Origin: Aureimonas sp. SA4125
Lineage (GTDB): Bacteria > Pseudomonadota > Alphaproteobacteria > Rhizobiales > Rhizobiaceae
Assembly: GCF_019973775.1 (NCBI RefSeq)
Contig: NZ_AP025032.1
Coordinates: forward strand, 1,054,001 to 1,118,000
Direction of reading: 5' to 3'
Length of the DNA stretch: 64,000 bases
A model generated the notes under the pieces. It did no database searches, was not told the origin of the DNA, and saw nothing but the letters and a program-made list of their open reading frames with translations. The position numbers were made by a program, and so were the translations under genes. How positions within the stretch are numbered: the stretch's first letter is position 1; the number at the start of each line of letters is the position of its first letter. Below are positions 52,814 to 61,389 of the stretch, one piece after another.

Positions 52814-54658
52814 TCAGTCGGCGCGCTGCAGGAGGCGCTCTTTTTCGTAGGCTGCCCGCGCTTCGTTGACGGCGCGGCGCGTCGAGACTTCCGGCACGGC
52901 GACGTCCCACCAGGTGCCGCCCGCCTCGGTGACGGCATAGGCATCGGTGTCGATGACGACGACGGTGGTGCGGTCGTTGTCGCGCGCCGCGGAAAGCGCG
53001 GCTTCCAGATCCGCGATCGAGCCGACTTTCGAGGCGATGGCGCCGAGCGCGCGGGCATGGCCGGCGAAGTCGATGTCGGGGAGAGCCAGGTGATGGGCGT
53101 CGTCGAGGAGGTTGTTGAAGCCCTCCGCCCCCGTCGAGCGCTGGAGCCGGTTGATGCAGCCATAGCCGCGATTGTCGAGGACGACGATGACGAGCTTCAG
53201 CCCGAGCATCACCGAGGTCGCGATCTCGGAATTCATCATGAGATAGGACCCGTCCCCGACCATCACGACGACGTCGTCATCGGGCCGTGCCAGCTTCACG
53301 CCGAGCCCGCCGGCGATTTCGTAGCCCATGCAGGAGAAGCCGTATTCCAGGTGATAGCCGCCGGGAACGGCCGCGTTCCACAGCTTGTGCAATTCTCCCG
53401 GCAAGCCGCCGGCGGCGCAGACCACGCAAGCGGCATGGCCGAAGACGCGCTCGACCGCGCCGATGACGGCCGCGTCCGACGGCTCGGCGGCATTTGTCGG
53501 TGCCTTGGCGGCGGAGGCGGCGATGTCCCACTCCGCCTTGCCGTCCTCGGCCGATTGGCGCCAGCCCGAGGGCGCGCACCAGTCGCCGAGCGCGTCCGAG
53601 AGATCGATGAGGCCCGTCCGCGCGTCCGCGACGAGACCGTGCGTCGCATGCTTCAGCGCGTCGAAGGGCTGGATATTGAGGCCGACGATCTGGCGCGCAG
53701 GGTTCTTGAACAGTGTCCAGGAACCCGTGGTGAAGTCCTGCAGCCGTGTGCCGACGGCAAGGATCACGTCCGCCTCTTCGGCCAGCCGGTTAGAGACCGC
53801 CGTGCCGGTGACGCCGACCGCGCCCATGGCGAGCGGATCGTCATGCGGCATCGCCGACTTGCCGGCCTGCGTTTCCAGCACCGGCACGTCGTGGGCGTGG
53901 GCGAAGGCAAGAAGGTCGGCGCTCGCCTCGGAATAGAGGACACCGCCGCCGGCGATGATCACTGGCTTGTGGGCGTTGCGCAGGCAGATCGCTGCGGTCT
54001 GGATCTCCGTCTCGTCCGCCCGCGGCCTTCGTGTTGCCCAGACCCGCTCGGCAAAGAAGCTCTGGGGATAATCATAGGCCTCGGCCTGCACGTCCTGGCA
54101 GAGCCCGAGCGTGACCGGGCCGCATTCGGCCGGATCGGTGAGGACGGCCATCGCCCGGTGCAGCGCCGGCATCAGCTGTTCGGGCCGGGTGATCCGGTCG
54201 AAATAGCGCGAGACCGGGCGGAAGCAGTCATTGGCCGAGAGCGTGGCGTCACCGAAATCCTCGATCTGCTGCAGCACCGGATCCGGCCGGCGCGAGGCGA
54301 AGACGTCGCCCGGCAGCAGCAGCAGCGGCAACCGGTTGACATGCGCGACGGCGGCGGCGGTGACCATATTGGTGGCGCCGGGGCCGATCGAGGTCGTGCA
54401 GGCCATGAAGCGGCGGCGGAAGCTGGCCTTGGCGAAGGCGGTGGCGGCATGCGCCATCGCCTGCTCGTTATGGGCGCGGTAGGTCGGGAGTTCATCCCGG
54501 ACGCCGTGGAGCGCCTCGCCCATGCCGGCGACATTGCCGTGGCCGAAGATCGCCCAGATGCCGGCAATGATCGGCAGCTTCTCGCCGTCCACGACCGTCA
54601 TCTGCCGGGTGAGAAAGCGCGCCAGGGCCTGCGCCATGGTCAGTCGCACGGTGGTCAT
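52814..54658 (-). CDS. iolD: 3D-(3,5/4)-trihydroxycyclohexane-1,2-dione acylhydrolase
   Basis: A thiamine-diphosphate enzyme of 614 residues that opens the inositol ring to give 5-deoxyglucuronate. The N-terminal pyrimidine domain has IIAGIWAIFGHGNVAGMGEAL near 30 (FGHGNVAGMGEAL) and the conserved Glu-side GPGATNMVTAA near 90. The C-terminal pyrophosphate domain has the ThDP motif starting VMVGDGSYLMMNSEI near 480 and closing at DNRGYGCINRLQ. The length is normal. It lies 155 bases after iolC, in the same direction. Confidence 0.96.
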   Translation of the reverse strand: MTTVRLTMAQALARFLTRQMTVVDGEKLPIIAGIWAIFGHGNVAGMGEALHGVRDELPTYRAHNEQAMAHAATAFAKASFRRRFMACTTSIGPGATNMVTAAAVAHVNRLPLLLLPGDVFASRRPDPVLQQIEDFGDATLSANDCFRPVSRYFDRITRPEQLMPALHRAMAVLTDPAECGPVTLGLCQDVQAEAYDYPQSFFAERVWATRRPRADETEIQTAAICLRNAHKPVIIAGGGVLYSEASADLLAFAHAHDVPVLETQAGKSAMPHDDPLAMGAVGVTGTAVSNRLAEEADVILAVGTRLQDFTTGSWTLFKNPARQIVGLNIQPFDALKHATHGLVADARTGLIDLSDALGDWCAPSGWRQSAEDGKAEWDIAASAAKAPTNAAEPSDAAVIGAVERVFGHAACVVCAAGGLPGELHKLWNAAVPGGYHLEYGFSCMGYEIAGGLGVKLARPDDDVVVMVGDGSYLMMNSEIATSVMLGLKLVIVVLDNRGYGCINRLQRSTGAEGFNNLLDDAHHLALPDIDFAGHARALGAIASKVGSIADLEAALSAARDNDRTTVVVIDTDAYAVTEAGGTWWDVAVPEVSTRRAVNEARAAYEKERLLQRAD

Positions 54659-54813
54659 CGTCTCTCTCCCATCATCCCGCCGCCACCATCCTGAACAATG
54701 GGATGGTGTCCGGCCCCGGGAAGCGACACGGATATCATCACCGCATCGATCCGGGCGGTTTACACCGGCTTGTCGCCGAAATCATTTCCGTTCGGGCGAT
54801 CTGCGTTGTCCGG

Positions 54814-56745
54814 TCAACCCGCATTCGTCGATCTGGTGCGGTCCCAGGCCCCGACCAGAGCGCTGAATCGCGCCGCCATCGCATCGACGGCGGCGGCATC
54901 GTCGATCTTGCCGCCGAGCCACTGCTGCGCCGTTTCGGAAAAGATCGTCCGGCCGACGGCAAATCCCTTCACCAGGGTTATGCCGGCGGTTGCGGCGAAG
55001 GCCGCTTCCAGCTCCTCAGCCGGCGCGTCGAGGCCGAGCAGCACGATGCCGCGGCACCAGGGGTCGTTCTTCTCGATCACCCCGGAAATGTTCGCCCAGG
55101 CCGTTGCCGATCCCTGCGGCTCGAGCTTCCACCAGTCCGGCCTGATCCCCAGAGCATAGAGCTCGGCGACGGCCCGCGCCACCGTGTCGTTGTCGAGCGA
55201 TCCGTGCTTTCCGGCGATGATCTCGACCAGCAGCTCGCGCCCGACCCGCCGCGCCGCCTCGTGCAGCCGAAGCAGCGTCGCGCCCTGTTCGGCTTTCAGC
55301 CCCGGCGGATCGTCCGGGTGGTAGAAGCAGAGGCACTTGATGGTGTGGTCGACAGGCCATTCCACCAGAAGAGAGCCGATGTCTTGTCCATGCTCGAAGC
55401 GCAGCGGGCGCGAGCCCGGCCTTTCGACAGGGCGGCCGACCCAGAGTCCCGCCTTCGCGGCGGCGTCGAAGGCGGCACGGCCATAGGTCTCGTCGAGGAG
55501 CGTGCCGAAGCCGTCGCGGCCGGCGGCGACGCGTGCCGCCGCGGCAATCGCCAGCGGCTTGAAGCGCGCGATCGCGGCGCGATCGGCTCCCGCTTCCGCG
55601 GCGATCTCCTCCAGTTGCGAGCGATGGTCGATCGCCAGCGCGACGAGGCTCGGCATGTCGCGGCGCCGCGTCGTCACCCGGTGGATGTGGTTCAGCGTCT
55701 CGTCCTTGCGCAGCGCCCGCTCGGGCGAGCCGTGCTCCAGGAAATGCTGCAGCTCGGGATAAGTCGGGCTTTCCGGAGAGCAGAGGAGCCGCGACACGGC
55801 GAAGGCGCCGCAGGCATTGGCCCAGGTCGCCGCCGTCGCCAGCGTCTCGCCGCCGAGAAACCCGCGCAGGAAGCCCGACATAAAGGCGTCGCCGGCGCCC
55901 AGCACATTGTAGACCTCGATCGGAAAGCCCTTGCCGACAATGCCGGCCTCCAGATCGTCGGCGATGGCGCCGTCATAGACGATGCAGCCCATCGGCCCGC
56001 GCTTCAGGACGATCACGGCGGCCGACAGCGCGCGGATCGCCTTCAGGCTCTTGAGGACATCGCTCTCGCCCGCGGCGATCATGATCTCCTCCTCGGTGCC
56101 GACGATCAGGTCGCAATCGGCCAGCACGGGGCGCAGGCGCTGCGAGACGGCGTCGGAGGCGATGTAGCGGCTGTCGCCGGCGCCGTGGCCGGCAAGTCCC
56201 CAGAGGTTCGGCCTGTAGTCGATGTCGAAGCAGATTTTTGCCCCGTTCGCCCGGGCAAGCGCCATCGCCTTGCGCTGCGCCGCAGCGGTGTTTTCGCGCG
56301 AGAAATGCGTGCCGGTGACGACGATCGCGCGGGCCCGGGCAATGAAGGCTTCGTCCACGTCGCTTTCGCTGAGCGCCATGTCGGCGCAGTTCTCGCGGTA
56401 GAAGATGAGGGGGAAGCTGTGCTCGTTCTCGACCGAGAGGAGGACGAGGGCGGTGAGACGCTCTGCATCGGTCGCGATGCCCTCGGTCGCGACGCCCTCG
56501 CGCACCATCTGCTCGCGGATGTAGCGGCCCATCTGCTCGTCGCCGACGCGGGTGATGACGCCGCTTTTCAGGCCGAGCCGGGCCGTGCCGATGGCGATGT
56601 TGGAGGGGCAGCCGCCGACCGATTTGGCAAAGCTCGCGATGTCTTCCAGCCGCGAGCCGATCTGCTGGCCGTAGAGGTCGACCGATGAGCGTCCAATCGT
56701 GATCACGTCGAGAGCGCCAGGCGCAGCCTTCGTCGATTCCGGCAT
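54814..56745 (-). CDS. iolC: 5-dehydro-2-deoxygluconokinase fused to a DUF2090 domain
   Basis: A 643-residue fusion. The N-terminal 330 residues are a PfkB-type kinase for 2-deoxy-5-keto-gluconate: SVGGCPSNIAIG near 60, NVLGAGDAFMSGFLRG near 283 (catalytic Asp in GAGDAF). The C-terminal 300 residues are the DUF2090 domain, an aldolase-like barrel (MPSLVALAIDHRSQLEE near 357, LFDETYG-like LLDETYGRAAFD near 400). The fusion is common in proteobacterial iol clusters, and the C-terminal part may act as the IolJ-like aldolase. The start is at 56745 with GGGGGAGG upstream. It is divergent from iolG. Confidence 0.95.
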   Translation of the reverse strand: MPESTKAAPGALDVITIGRSSVDLYGQQIGSRLEDIASFAKSVGGCPSNIAIGTARLGLKSGVITRVGDEQMGRYIREQMVREGVATEGIATDAERLTALVLLSVENEHSFPLIFYRENCADMALSESDVDEAFIARARAIVVTGTHFSRENTAAAQRKAMALARANGAKICFDIDYRPNLWGLAGHGAGDSRYIASDAVSQRLRPVLADCDLIVGTEEEIMIAAGESDVLKSLKAIRALSAAVIVLKRGPMGCIVYDGAIADDLEAGIVGKGFPIEVYNVLGAGDAFMSGFLRGFLGGETLATAATWANACGAFAVSRLLCSPESPTYPELQHFLEHGSPERALRKDETLNHIHRVTTRRRDMPSLVALAIDHRSQLEEIAAEAGADRAAIARFKPLAIAAAARVAAGRDGFGTLLDETYGRAAFDAAAKAGLWVGRPVERPGSRPLRFEHGQDIGSLLVEWPVDHTIKCLCFYHPDDPPGLKAEQGATLLRLHEAARRVGRELLVEIIAGKHGSLDNDTVARAVAELYALGIRPDWWKLEPQGSATAWANISGVIEKNDPWCRGIVLLGLDAPAEELEAAFAATAGITLVKGFAVGRTIFSETAQQWLGGKIDDAAAVDAMAARFSALVGAWDRTRSTNAG

Positions 56746-56792
56746 CGTCGCCTCCCCCAGCCTTTTCGACGGCCTGTTCCATTTTCCGTCAA

Positions 56793-56817
56793 AATGAAAC
56801 GCAAATTTCGTCTCATT
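56793..56817. promoter_or_regulatory. Dyad operator candidate between iolC and iolG
   Basis: Arms AATGAAACG and CGTCTCATT (8 of 9 positions complementary) with a 7-base CAAATTT spacer, located 48 bases upstream of iolC and 66 bases upstream of iolG. It is well placed for the RpiR regulator encoded at 58911-59759. A GGAT-N6-TTCC half-match to the rhizobial IolR consensus lies about 10 bases to the right. Confidence 0.6.
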
Positions 56818-56882
56818 GTCAATGCGGATTGAATGTTCCAAAAAACTCCGTTAGCCCTGAGCCCGTCATTCGGGAGGAAGCC

Positions 56883-57875
56883 ATGATGCGTTTTGGACTG
56901 CTCGGCGCCGGGCGGATCGGACAGATCCACGGCCGCAACATCGCCGCCAACAGCCATGCCGAACTCGTCGCCGTCGCCGATGCCTTTCCGCAGGCGGCCG
57001 CGGTGCTGGCCGAGGTGACGGGCGCCGCCTTCGTCTCGGCCGAGGCGCTCCTCGCCGATCCCTCGATCGACGCCGTGGTGATCTGCACGCCGACGACGAC
57101 GCATGCCGAGTTCATCGAAAAGGCGGCAGCGGCGGGCAAGGCGATCTTCTGCGAAAAGCCGGTGGATCTGAACTCCGACCGCATCCGCGCGACGCTCGGA
57201 AAAATCGGCGACGTGCCGCTGATGATCGGTTTCAACCGCCGATTCGATCCCAATTTCGCCAGTCTCCGCCACCGCGTCAGCGAAGGCGTGATCGGCGATG
57301 TCGAGCTGGTGACGATCCTGTCGCGCGATCCGGGGCCGCCGCCGGTGTCCTACATCGCGACGTCGGGCGGCCTCTTTCGCGACATGATGATCCATGATTT
57401 CGACATGGCCCGTTTCCTCCTCGGCGAAGAGATCACGCAAGTGCACGCCTTCGGCTCCTGCCTCGTCGATCCCGGCATCGGCGAGGCAGGCGATGTCGAC
57501 ACCGCCGCGGTGCAGCTGAAGACGGCGACCGGCAAGATCTGCCAGATCTCCAATTCGCGCCGCGCCACCTATGGCTACGACCAGCGCATCGAGGTGCACG
57601 GCGCCAAGGGCCTCATCCGCGCCGAGAACGTGCCGACGACGACAGTCGTTCTGGCCACGGGCGACGGCGTCCTCGCCGACCCCGTGCAGAACTTCTTCCT
57701 CGAGCGCTATGCCCGCGCCTACGAGCACGAGCTCGCTTACTTCATCGACTGCATCGAACGCGGCATCGCACCCGCGCCATCGGGCCAGGATGGACTGAAG
57801 GCGGGACTGCTCGCGGATGCCGCGACGCTCAGCCACCGCGAGGGCCGCATGGTGATGATGAGCGAACTGGGATAG
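56883..57875 (+). CDS. iolG: Inositol 2-dehydrogenase
   Basis: A Gfo/Idh/MocA enzyme of 330 residues that oxidises myo-inositol to 2-keto-myo-inositol with NAD. It has GLLGAGRIGQIHGRN near 5, VVICTPTTTHAEF near 68, EKPVDLN near 97 with the catalytic Lys, and the MMIHDFDMARFLLG segment near 170-183 holding the catalytic Asp and His. GGGAGGAAGCC precedes the ATG at 56883. It is divergent from iolC, with the dyad in between. Catalytic motifs fit iolG better than other family members. Confidence 0.93.
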   Translation: MMRFGLLGAGRIGQIHGRNIAANSHAELVAVADAFPQAAAVLAEVTGAAFVSAEALLADPSIDAVVICTPTTTHAEFIEKAAAAGKAIFCEKPVDLNSDRIRATLGKIGDVPLMIGFNRRFDPNFASLRHRVSEGVIGDVELVTILSRDPGPPPVSYIATSGGLFRDMMIHDFDMARFLLGEEITQVHAFGSCLVDPGIGEAGDVDTAAVQLKTATGKICQISNSRRATYGYDQRIEVHGAKGLIRAENVPTTTVVLATGDGVLADPVQNFFLERYARAYEHELAYFIDCIERGIAPAPSGQDGLKAGLLADAATLSHREGRMVMMSELG

Positions 57876-57887
57876 GTCGGCGCCGGA

Positions 57888-57920
57888 TTCTCACCCACTC
57901 CGGCCGTTGAGGGGTGAGAA
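57888..57920. terminator. Hairpin between convergent iolG and PEP-mutase-family genes
   Basis: Perfect 9-bp arms TTCTCACCC and GGGTGAGAA around a 15-base loop, 13 bases after iolG. The A/T-rich ends of the arms suit bidirectional termination. Confidence 0.6.
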
Positions 57921-57977
57921 AGACGGGCAAGCGGCAGTCTTCGCGGGGGGGCCGCCTTGATCCGGACGGTCGGCCGC

Positions 57978-58730
57978 TCAGGGCAGCCGCCCCTCGGTCC
58001 ACAGGCGTTCCACCAATCCATCGACATGGGCATAGCTCGCTTTGGCCAGCGCCCCGCCGACGCTGACCCGGCGCACGCCGATCCCGGCCATGTCGGCGAC
58101 CGACAGTCCCGTGCCCGTCAGATTGGCGTTCACCGGCCTGTCCACGGAGCGGACGATCTCGGCGATGGCGCCGAGGTCCTTCAGGCCCGGCGCGTACAGG
58201 CAATCGGCGCCTGCTGCGCTGTAGGTTTGAAGCCGCGAGACGACCTCGCCGAGATCGATCGGATCCATGAAATAGGCTTCGCAGCGACCGACGAGGACCA
58301 CGTCCGCGCCGGAGCGGTCGATCGCCGCGCGCGCCGCCTTAACGCGCTCGGCGGCGACCGCGACCGGGTAGAGCACGCCGCGGTGGGCGTCCTCGATGGA
58401 GAGGCCGGCGACCCCCGTGTCGATGCAGCGCGCGACATTGTCCGCGACGCCGTCGGCCGAGTCGGCAAAGCCCGCCTCGAAGTCGGCATTCACCGGAAGT
58501 TCGGTGACGGCACACAGGAAGCGGAGGTGGTCCAGCACTTCCTCCAGCGTCAACTCGCCGTCTTCCTTGCCGATCGCCCAGGCGGCACCCGCGCTCGTCG
58601 ACGCCAGCGCCTTGAACCCGGCCTTGGCAAAGCGCACGGCGCTGCCACCGTCCCAGGGATTGGGAAGGGCGAAACAGCCGGCGCGATGGAGATCGCGAAA
58701 GGCCGCGCGTCGTTCCGAAGTCGTCGTCAT
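57978..58730 (-). CDS. Isocitrate lyase/PEP mutase-family protein
   Basis: A 250-residue barrel enzyme. Its motifs are FALPNPWDGGSAVRFAKAGFKALASTS near 22 (ALPNPWDGGSA), LPVNADFEAGFADS near 92 with the Mg-binding acids, GLSIEDAHRGVLYP near 120 and VLVGRCEAYF near 150. It lacks the KKCGH-type catalytic Cys loop of isocitrate lyase, placing it in the small, mostly uncharacterised branch near oxaloacetate hydrolase/phosphonopyruvate hydrolase. The start at 58730 has GGGAG 6 bases upstream. A role in the iol region is not established. Confidence 0.85.
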   Translation of the reverse strand: MTTTSERRAAFRDLHRAGCFALPNPWDGGSAVRFAKAGFKALASTSAGAAWAIGKEDGELTLEEVLDHLRFLCAVTELPVNADFEAGFADSADGVADNVARCIDTGVAGLSIEDAHRGVLYPVAVAAERVKAARAAIDRSGADVVLVGRCEAYFMDPIDLGEVVSRLQTYSAAGADCLYAPGLKDLGAIAEIVRSVDRPVNANLTGTGLSVADMAGIGVRRVSVGGALAKASYAHVDGLVERLWTEGRLP

Positions 58731-58910
58731 GCACATCTCCCATGGCGCCGCCGCCGGGCCCTGCGCCTGCAAGCGGCCGAGGCGCGGCCGCGACGCCGGC
58801 CAGAATTGGCGACGGTTCCGGTGCTGTCAATCGCCGGCCACAGCGCCGCTCTCGAACGTCGGCGCCTTCGGCTGCGGCGATGGTTTTCGCTCGCGCAGGA
58901 CCCGCGAATC

Positions 58911-59759
58911 TCAGCCGGGGGGCATGTCGCCGCGGCCAAATCGTTCCGCGGCGCTGGCAACCGCCAGCGAAGCCGCCAGCGCCATGGTCGCCGACAGCGA
59001 GCGGAAACCCTCGAAGTCGGCCTCGACGACTTCCAGCCAGGCCGAGGACAGGCTGGCGACGGGGGAGAACAGGCTGTCGCTGATGCCGACGATGGGCACG
59101 CCGTTCGCCGCAAGCGTGCGGGTCCAGGCGATGGTGTTTGCGGCATAGGGCGTGAACGAGATCGACACGGCGACGTCTCCCGGCCCCGCCAGCGCCAGGA
59201 TGTCGTCCTCGGTGCCAAAACTGCCGCCGACGACGACCGACCGCATCTTCAGCCGGCCGAAGAGATAGCCGAGATAGGTGGCGGGCGCTGCCGATCGGCG
59301 CTGGCCGAGAACATAGATCGTCTCTCCCGCGGCGATCAGCGACGCCGCCAGGCCGACGCGCGCGGCGTCGAGGTCGCGCTCGGCCCGCTCGACCGATTGC
59401 GCCGCCGACCGCAGCATCCCCCGCGCGATCGGCGCGGTGCCCGGCCCATCGGCGCGCGCTTGCGACAGCCTCTCGTCATAGCTGGTGGTTTTGGCGCGCA
59501 GCCGATGCCGGAAGATCGCCTGCAGCTCGGAAAATCCCTGGTATCCCAGACTCTGGGCGAGGCGGACGAGGGTCGAGGGCTGCACCTCGGCGGCGGCGGC
59601 AATGCTGGCGGCTGTGCCGAAGGCGATCTCGTCGGGATTTTCCACCGCGAAGCGTGCGACCTGCGCCAGGCGCTTGGGCAGGGTTTCGTGCCGCGACAGG
59701 ATCAAGGCGCGCAACTCGTCATAGTCCTCCGGCAAGGCGGGTGGCAGAGGCGCGGTCAT
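58911..59759 (-). CDS. MurR/RpiR-family regulator, probable inositol repressor
   Basis: A 282-residue regulator. The N-terminal HTH_6 domain (about 10-85) contains FGTAASIAAAAEVQPSTLVRLAQSLGYQGFSELQ (HTH: IAAAAEVQPSTLVRLAQSLG), and the C-terminal SIS sugar-binding domain (about 125-265) contains IYVLGQRRSAAPATYLGYLF. In rhizobia and enterobacteria the iol genes are governed by an RpiR-type protein (IolR), and this is the only such regulator in the cluster, so that role is likely. It is divergent from the second Gfo/Idh gene. Start at 59759 chosen over an ATG 21 bases upstream. Confidence 0.88.
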   Translation of the reverse strand: MTAPLPPALPEDYDELRALILSRHETLPKRLAQVARFAVENPDEIAFGTAASIAAAAEVQPSTLVRLAQSLGYQGFSELQAIFRHRLRAKTTSYDERLSQARADGPGTAPIARGMLRSAAQSVERAERDLDAARVGLAASLIAAGETIYVLGQRRSAAPATYLGYLFGRLKMRSVVVGGSFGTEDDILALAGPGDVAVSISFTPYAANTIAWTRTLAANGVPIVGISDSLFSPVASLSSAWLEVVEADFEGFRSLSATMALAASLAVASAAERFGRGDMPPG

Positions 59760-59897
59760 TTCCAGGGCTTTCCTGCGCAAGACATCTCGTCAAGTGATGG
59801 AACAGATGTTTTACTTCTGTCCAGCCCCGGATGCTTCATTTCGTAACGACGGATCAACCGTCGGCGGATGCCCGGTGGTACTGGCGGGAGGAAGGCA

Positions 59898-61025
59898 ATG
59901 CGCGGCATCGGCGTCGGACTGATCGGAACCGGCTATATGGGCAAGTGCCACGCGCTGGCGTGGAATGCCGTCGCCGCCACATTCGGCGATGTCGCCCGCC
60001 CGCGCCTGGTGATGCTTGCCGAGACCAGCCAGGCCTTGGCCACGGCACGCGCCGCCATCCTTGGCTTCGACCGCGGGACCGACGACTGGCGGCGACTGGT
60101 CGCCGATCCGGAGGTGGACATCGTGTCGATCGCCGCGCCCAATCCCTTCCACCGCGACATGGCGGTCACCGCCCTCGAGGCAGGCAAGCATGTCTGGTGC
60201 GAGAAGCCGATGGCGACGTCGCTGGCGGACGCCGAGGCGATGCGGGATGCGGCGCGAGCGAGCGGCAGGGTCGCCGTGCTCGGCTACAACTACATCCAGA
60301 ATCCGGCCATCCGGCTGATCGGGAAGCTGATCGCCGAGGGACGCCTCGGCCGGCTGCAGCATCTGCGCGTCGAGATGGACGAGGATTTCATGGCCGATCC
60401 GGCAACACCCTTCGGCTTTCGCGACCAGAGCCTGTCCGGGATCGGCGCGCTCGACGATTTCGGCGTGCACGCCCTCTCGCTCCTGTCGGTGCTGGCGCCC
60501 CCCGTCGAACGGGTGGTCTGTGACATGAGCCGGCCGATTCCGCAGCGCGAGGGCGACGACGGGATGCGCGCGGTCGAGACGCATGACAGCGCCACGGTGC
60601 TCCTGCGCTTTGCCGGGGGGGCGACAGGCCAGCTGGCGCTCAACCGCGCGGCCTGGGGCCGTAAGGGGCGGATCGCCCTGCAGATTTTTGGCAATGCGGG
60701 CTCCGTCACCTACGATCAGGAGCGGCTCAATGAGGTTCAGTACTTCGATTCCCGCGATCCCGCCGACCGGCAGGGCTTTCGCACCCTTCTCGCCGGTCCG
60801 GCGCATCCGCCTTTCGCGAACTTCGTTCCCGCGCCGGGCCATAGCCTGGGGTTCAACGACCTGAAGGTGATCGAAGCCCGCGAGGTCCTCAATGCGGTCG
60901 CAGGCAAGCCGGCGAGACTCATCGATTTCGAGGCCGGCCTGGACATCGAGACCTGCGTCGCCGCCATGGCTCGCTCGCATGCCAATGGCGTCTGGGTCGA
61001 CATCGCGGACCGCCGCCGCGCGTGA
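59898..61025 (+). CDS. Gfo/Idh/MocA-family oxidoreductase
   Basis: A 375-residue dinucleotide-dependent dehydrogenase, distinct from iolG. GLIGTGYMGKCHALAWN lies near 7, VSIAAPNPFHRDMAV near 78, CEKPMATS near 105 and the DDFGVHALSLLSVLAPP stretch near 180 holding the catalytic His. GGGAGGAAGGC precedes the ATG. It lies next to the RpiR gene, suggesting a sugar or cyclitol substrate such as scyllo- or D-chiro-inositol, in the manner of IolW/IolX/IdhA (inference). Confidence 0.88.
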   Translation: MRGIGVGLIGTGYMGKCHALAWNAVAATFGDVARPRLVMLAETSQALATARAAILGFDRGTDDWRRLVADPEVDIVSIAAPNPFHRDMAVTALEAGKHVWCEKPMATSLADAEAMRDAARASGRVAVLGYNYIQNPAIRLIGKLIAEGRLGRLQHLRVEMDEDFMADPATPFGFRDQSLSGIGALDDFGVHALSLLSVLAPPVERVVCDMSRPIPQREGDDGMRAVETHDSATVLLRFAGGATGQLALNRAAWGRKGRIALQIFGNAGSVTYDQERLNEVQYFDSRDPADRQGFRTLLAGPAHPPFANFVPAPGHSLGFNDLKVIEAREVLNAVAGKPARLIDFEAGLDIETCVAAMARSHANGVWVDIADRRRA

Positions 61026-61052
61026 CGCGGCGGCGCTGCTGCTGCAGGGGTC

Positions 61053-61271
61053 TCAGACGCCTGGCGTGATCCGGTCGAACGCGCGGTCCGGCAGGTCGTC
61101 CGCCGCGGGATCGGGGCGCTGCAGCGCCTCTTGCTCGAGGCGCTCGACATCGCGCTGCTCTTCGGCCTCGATATTCTCGGCCTCTTCGGGGATCGTCGCC
61201 GTCACCTCGGCGTCGTCGCCATCATGCAGCCGCGCGGGCGATGTGTCGGCATGGTCTGGTGTGTCGGACAT
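61053..61271 (-). CDS. Small acidic protein, 72 aa
   Basis: A 72-residue protein starting MSDTPDHADTSPARLHDGDD. It is rich in Glu and Asp with a charged helix (AENIEAEEQRDVERLEQEAL) and ends DLPDRAFDRITPGV. GGAGG lies eight bases before the ATG. There is no signal or membrane segment. Its family is not recognised. It is convergent with the Gfo/Idh gene and lies downstream of the aminomethyltransferase gene in the same direction. Confidence 0.6.
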   Translation of the reverse strand: MSDTPDHADTSPARLHDGDDAEVTATIPEEAENIEAEEQRDVERLEQEALQRPDPAADDLPDRAFDRITPGV

Positions 61272-61389
61272 CACGAATTCCTCCGGGTGGGACCGGAGAG
61301 AAAGCTGCAAGCCCCTGCGACGGTTCCCCGTACCGGCAGGCGCAGGACACTTCATCCGGCCACCGCCACCGGCAGGACCATGCCGCGCC

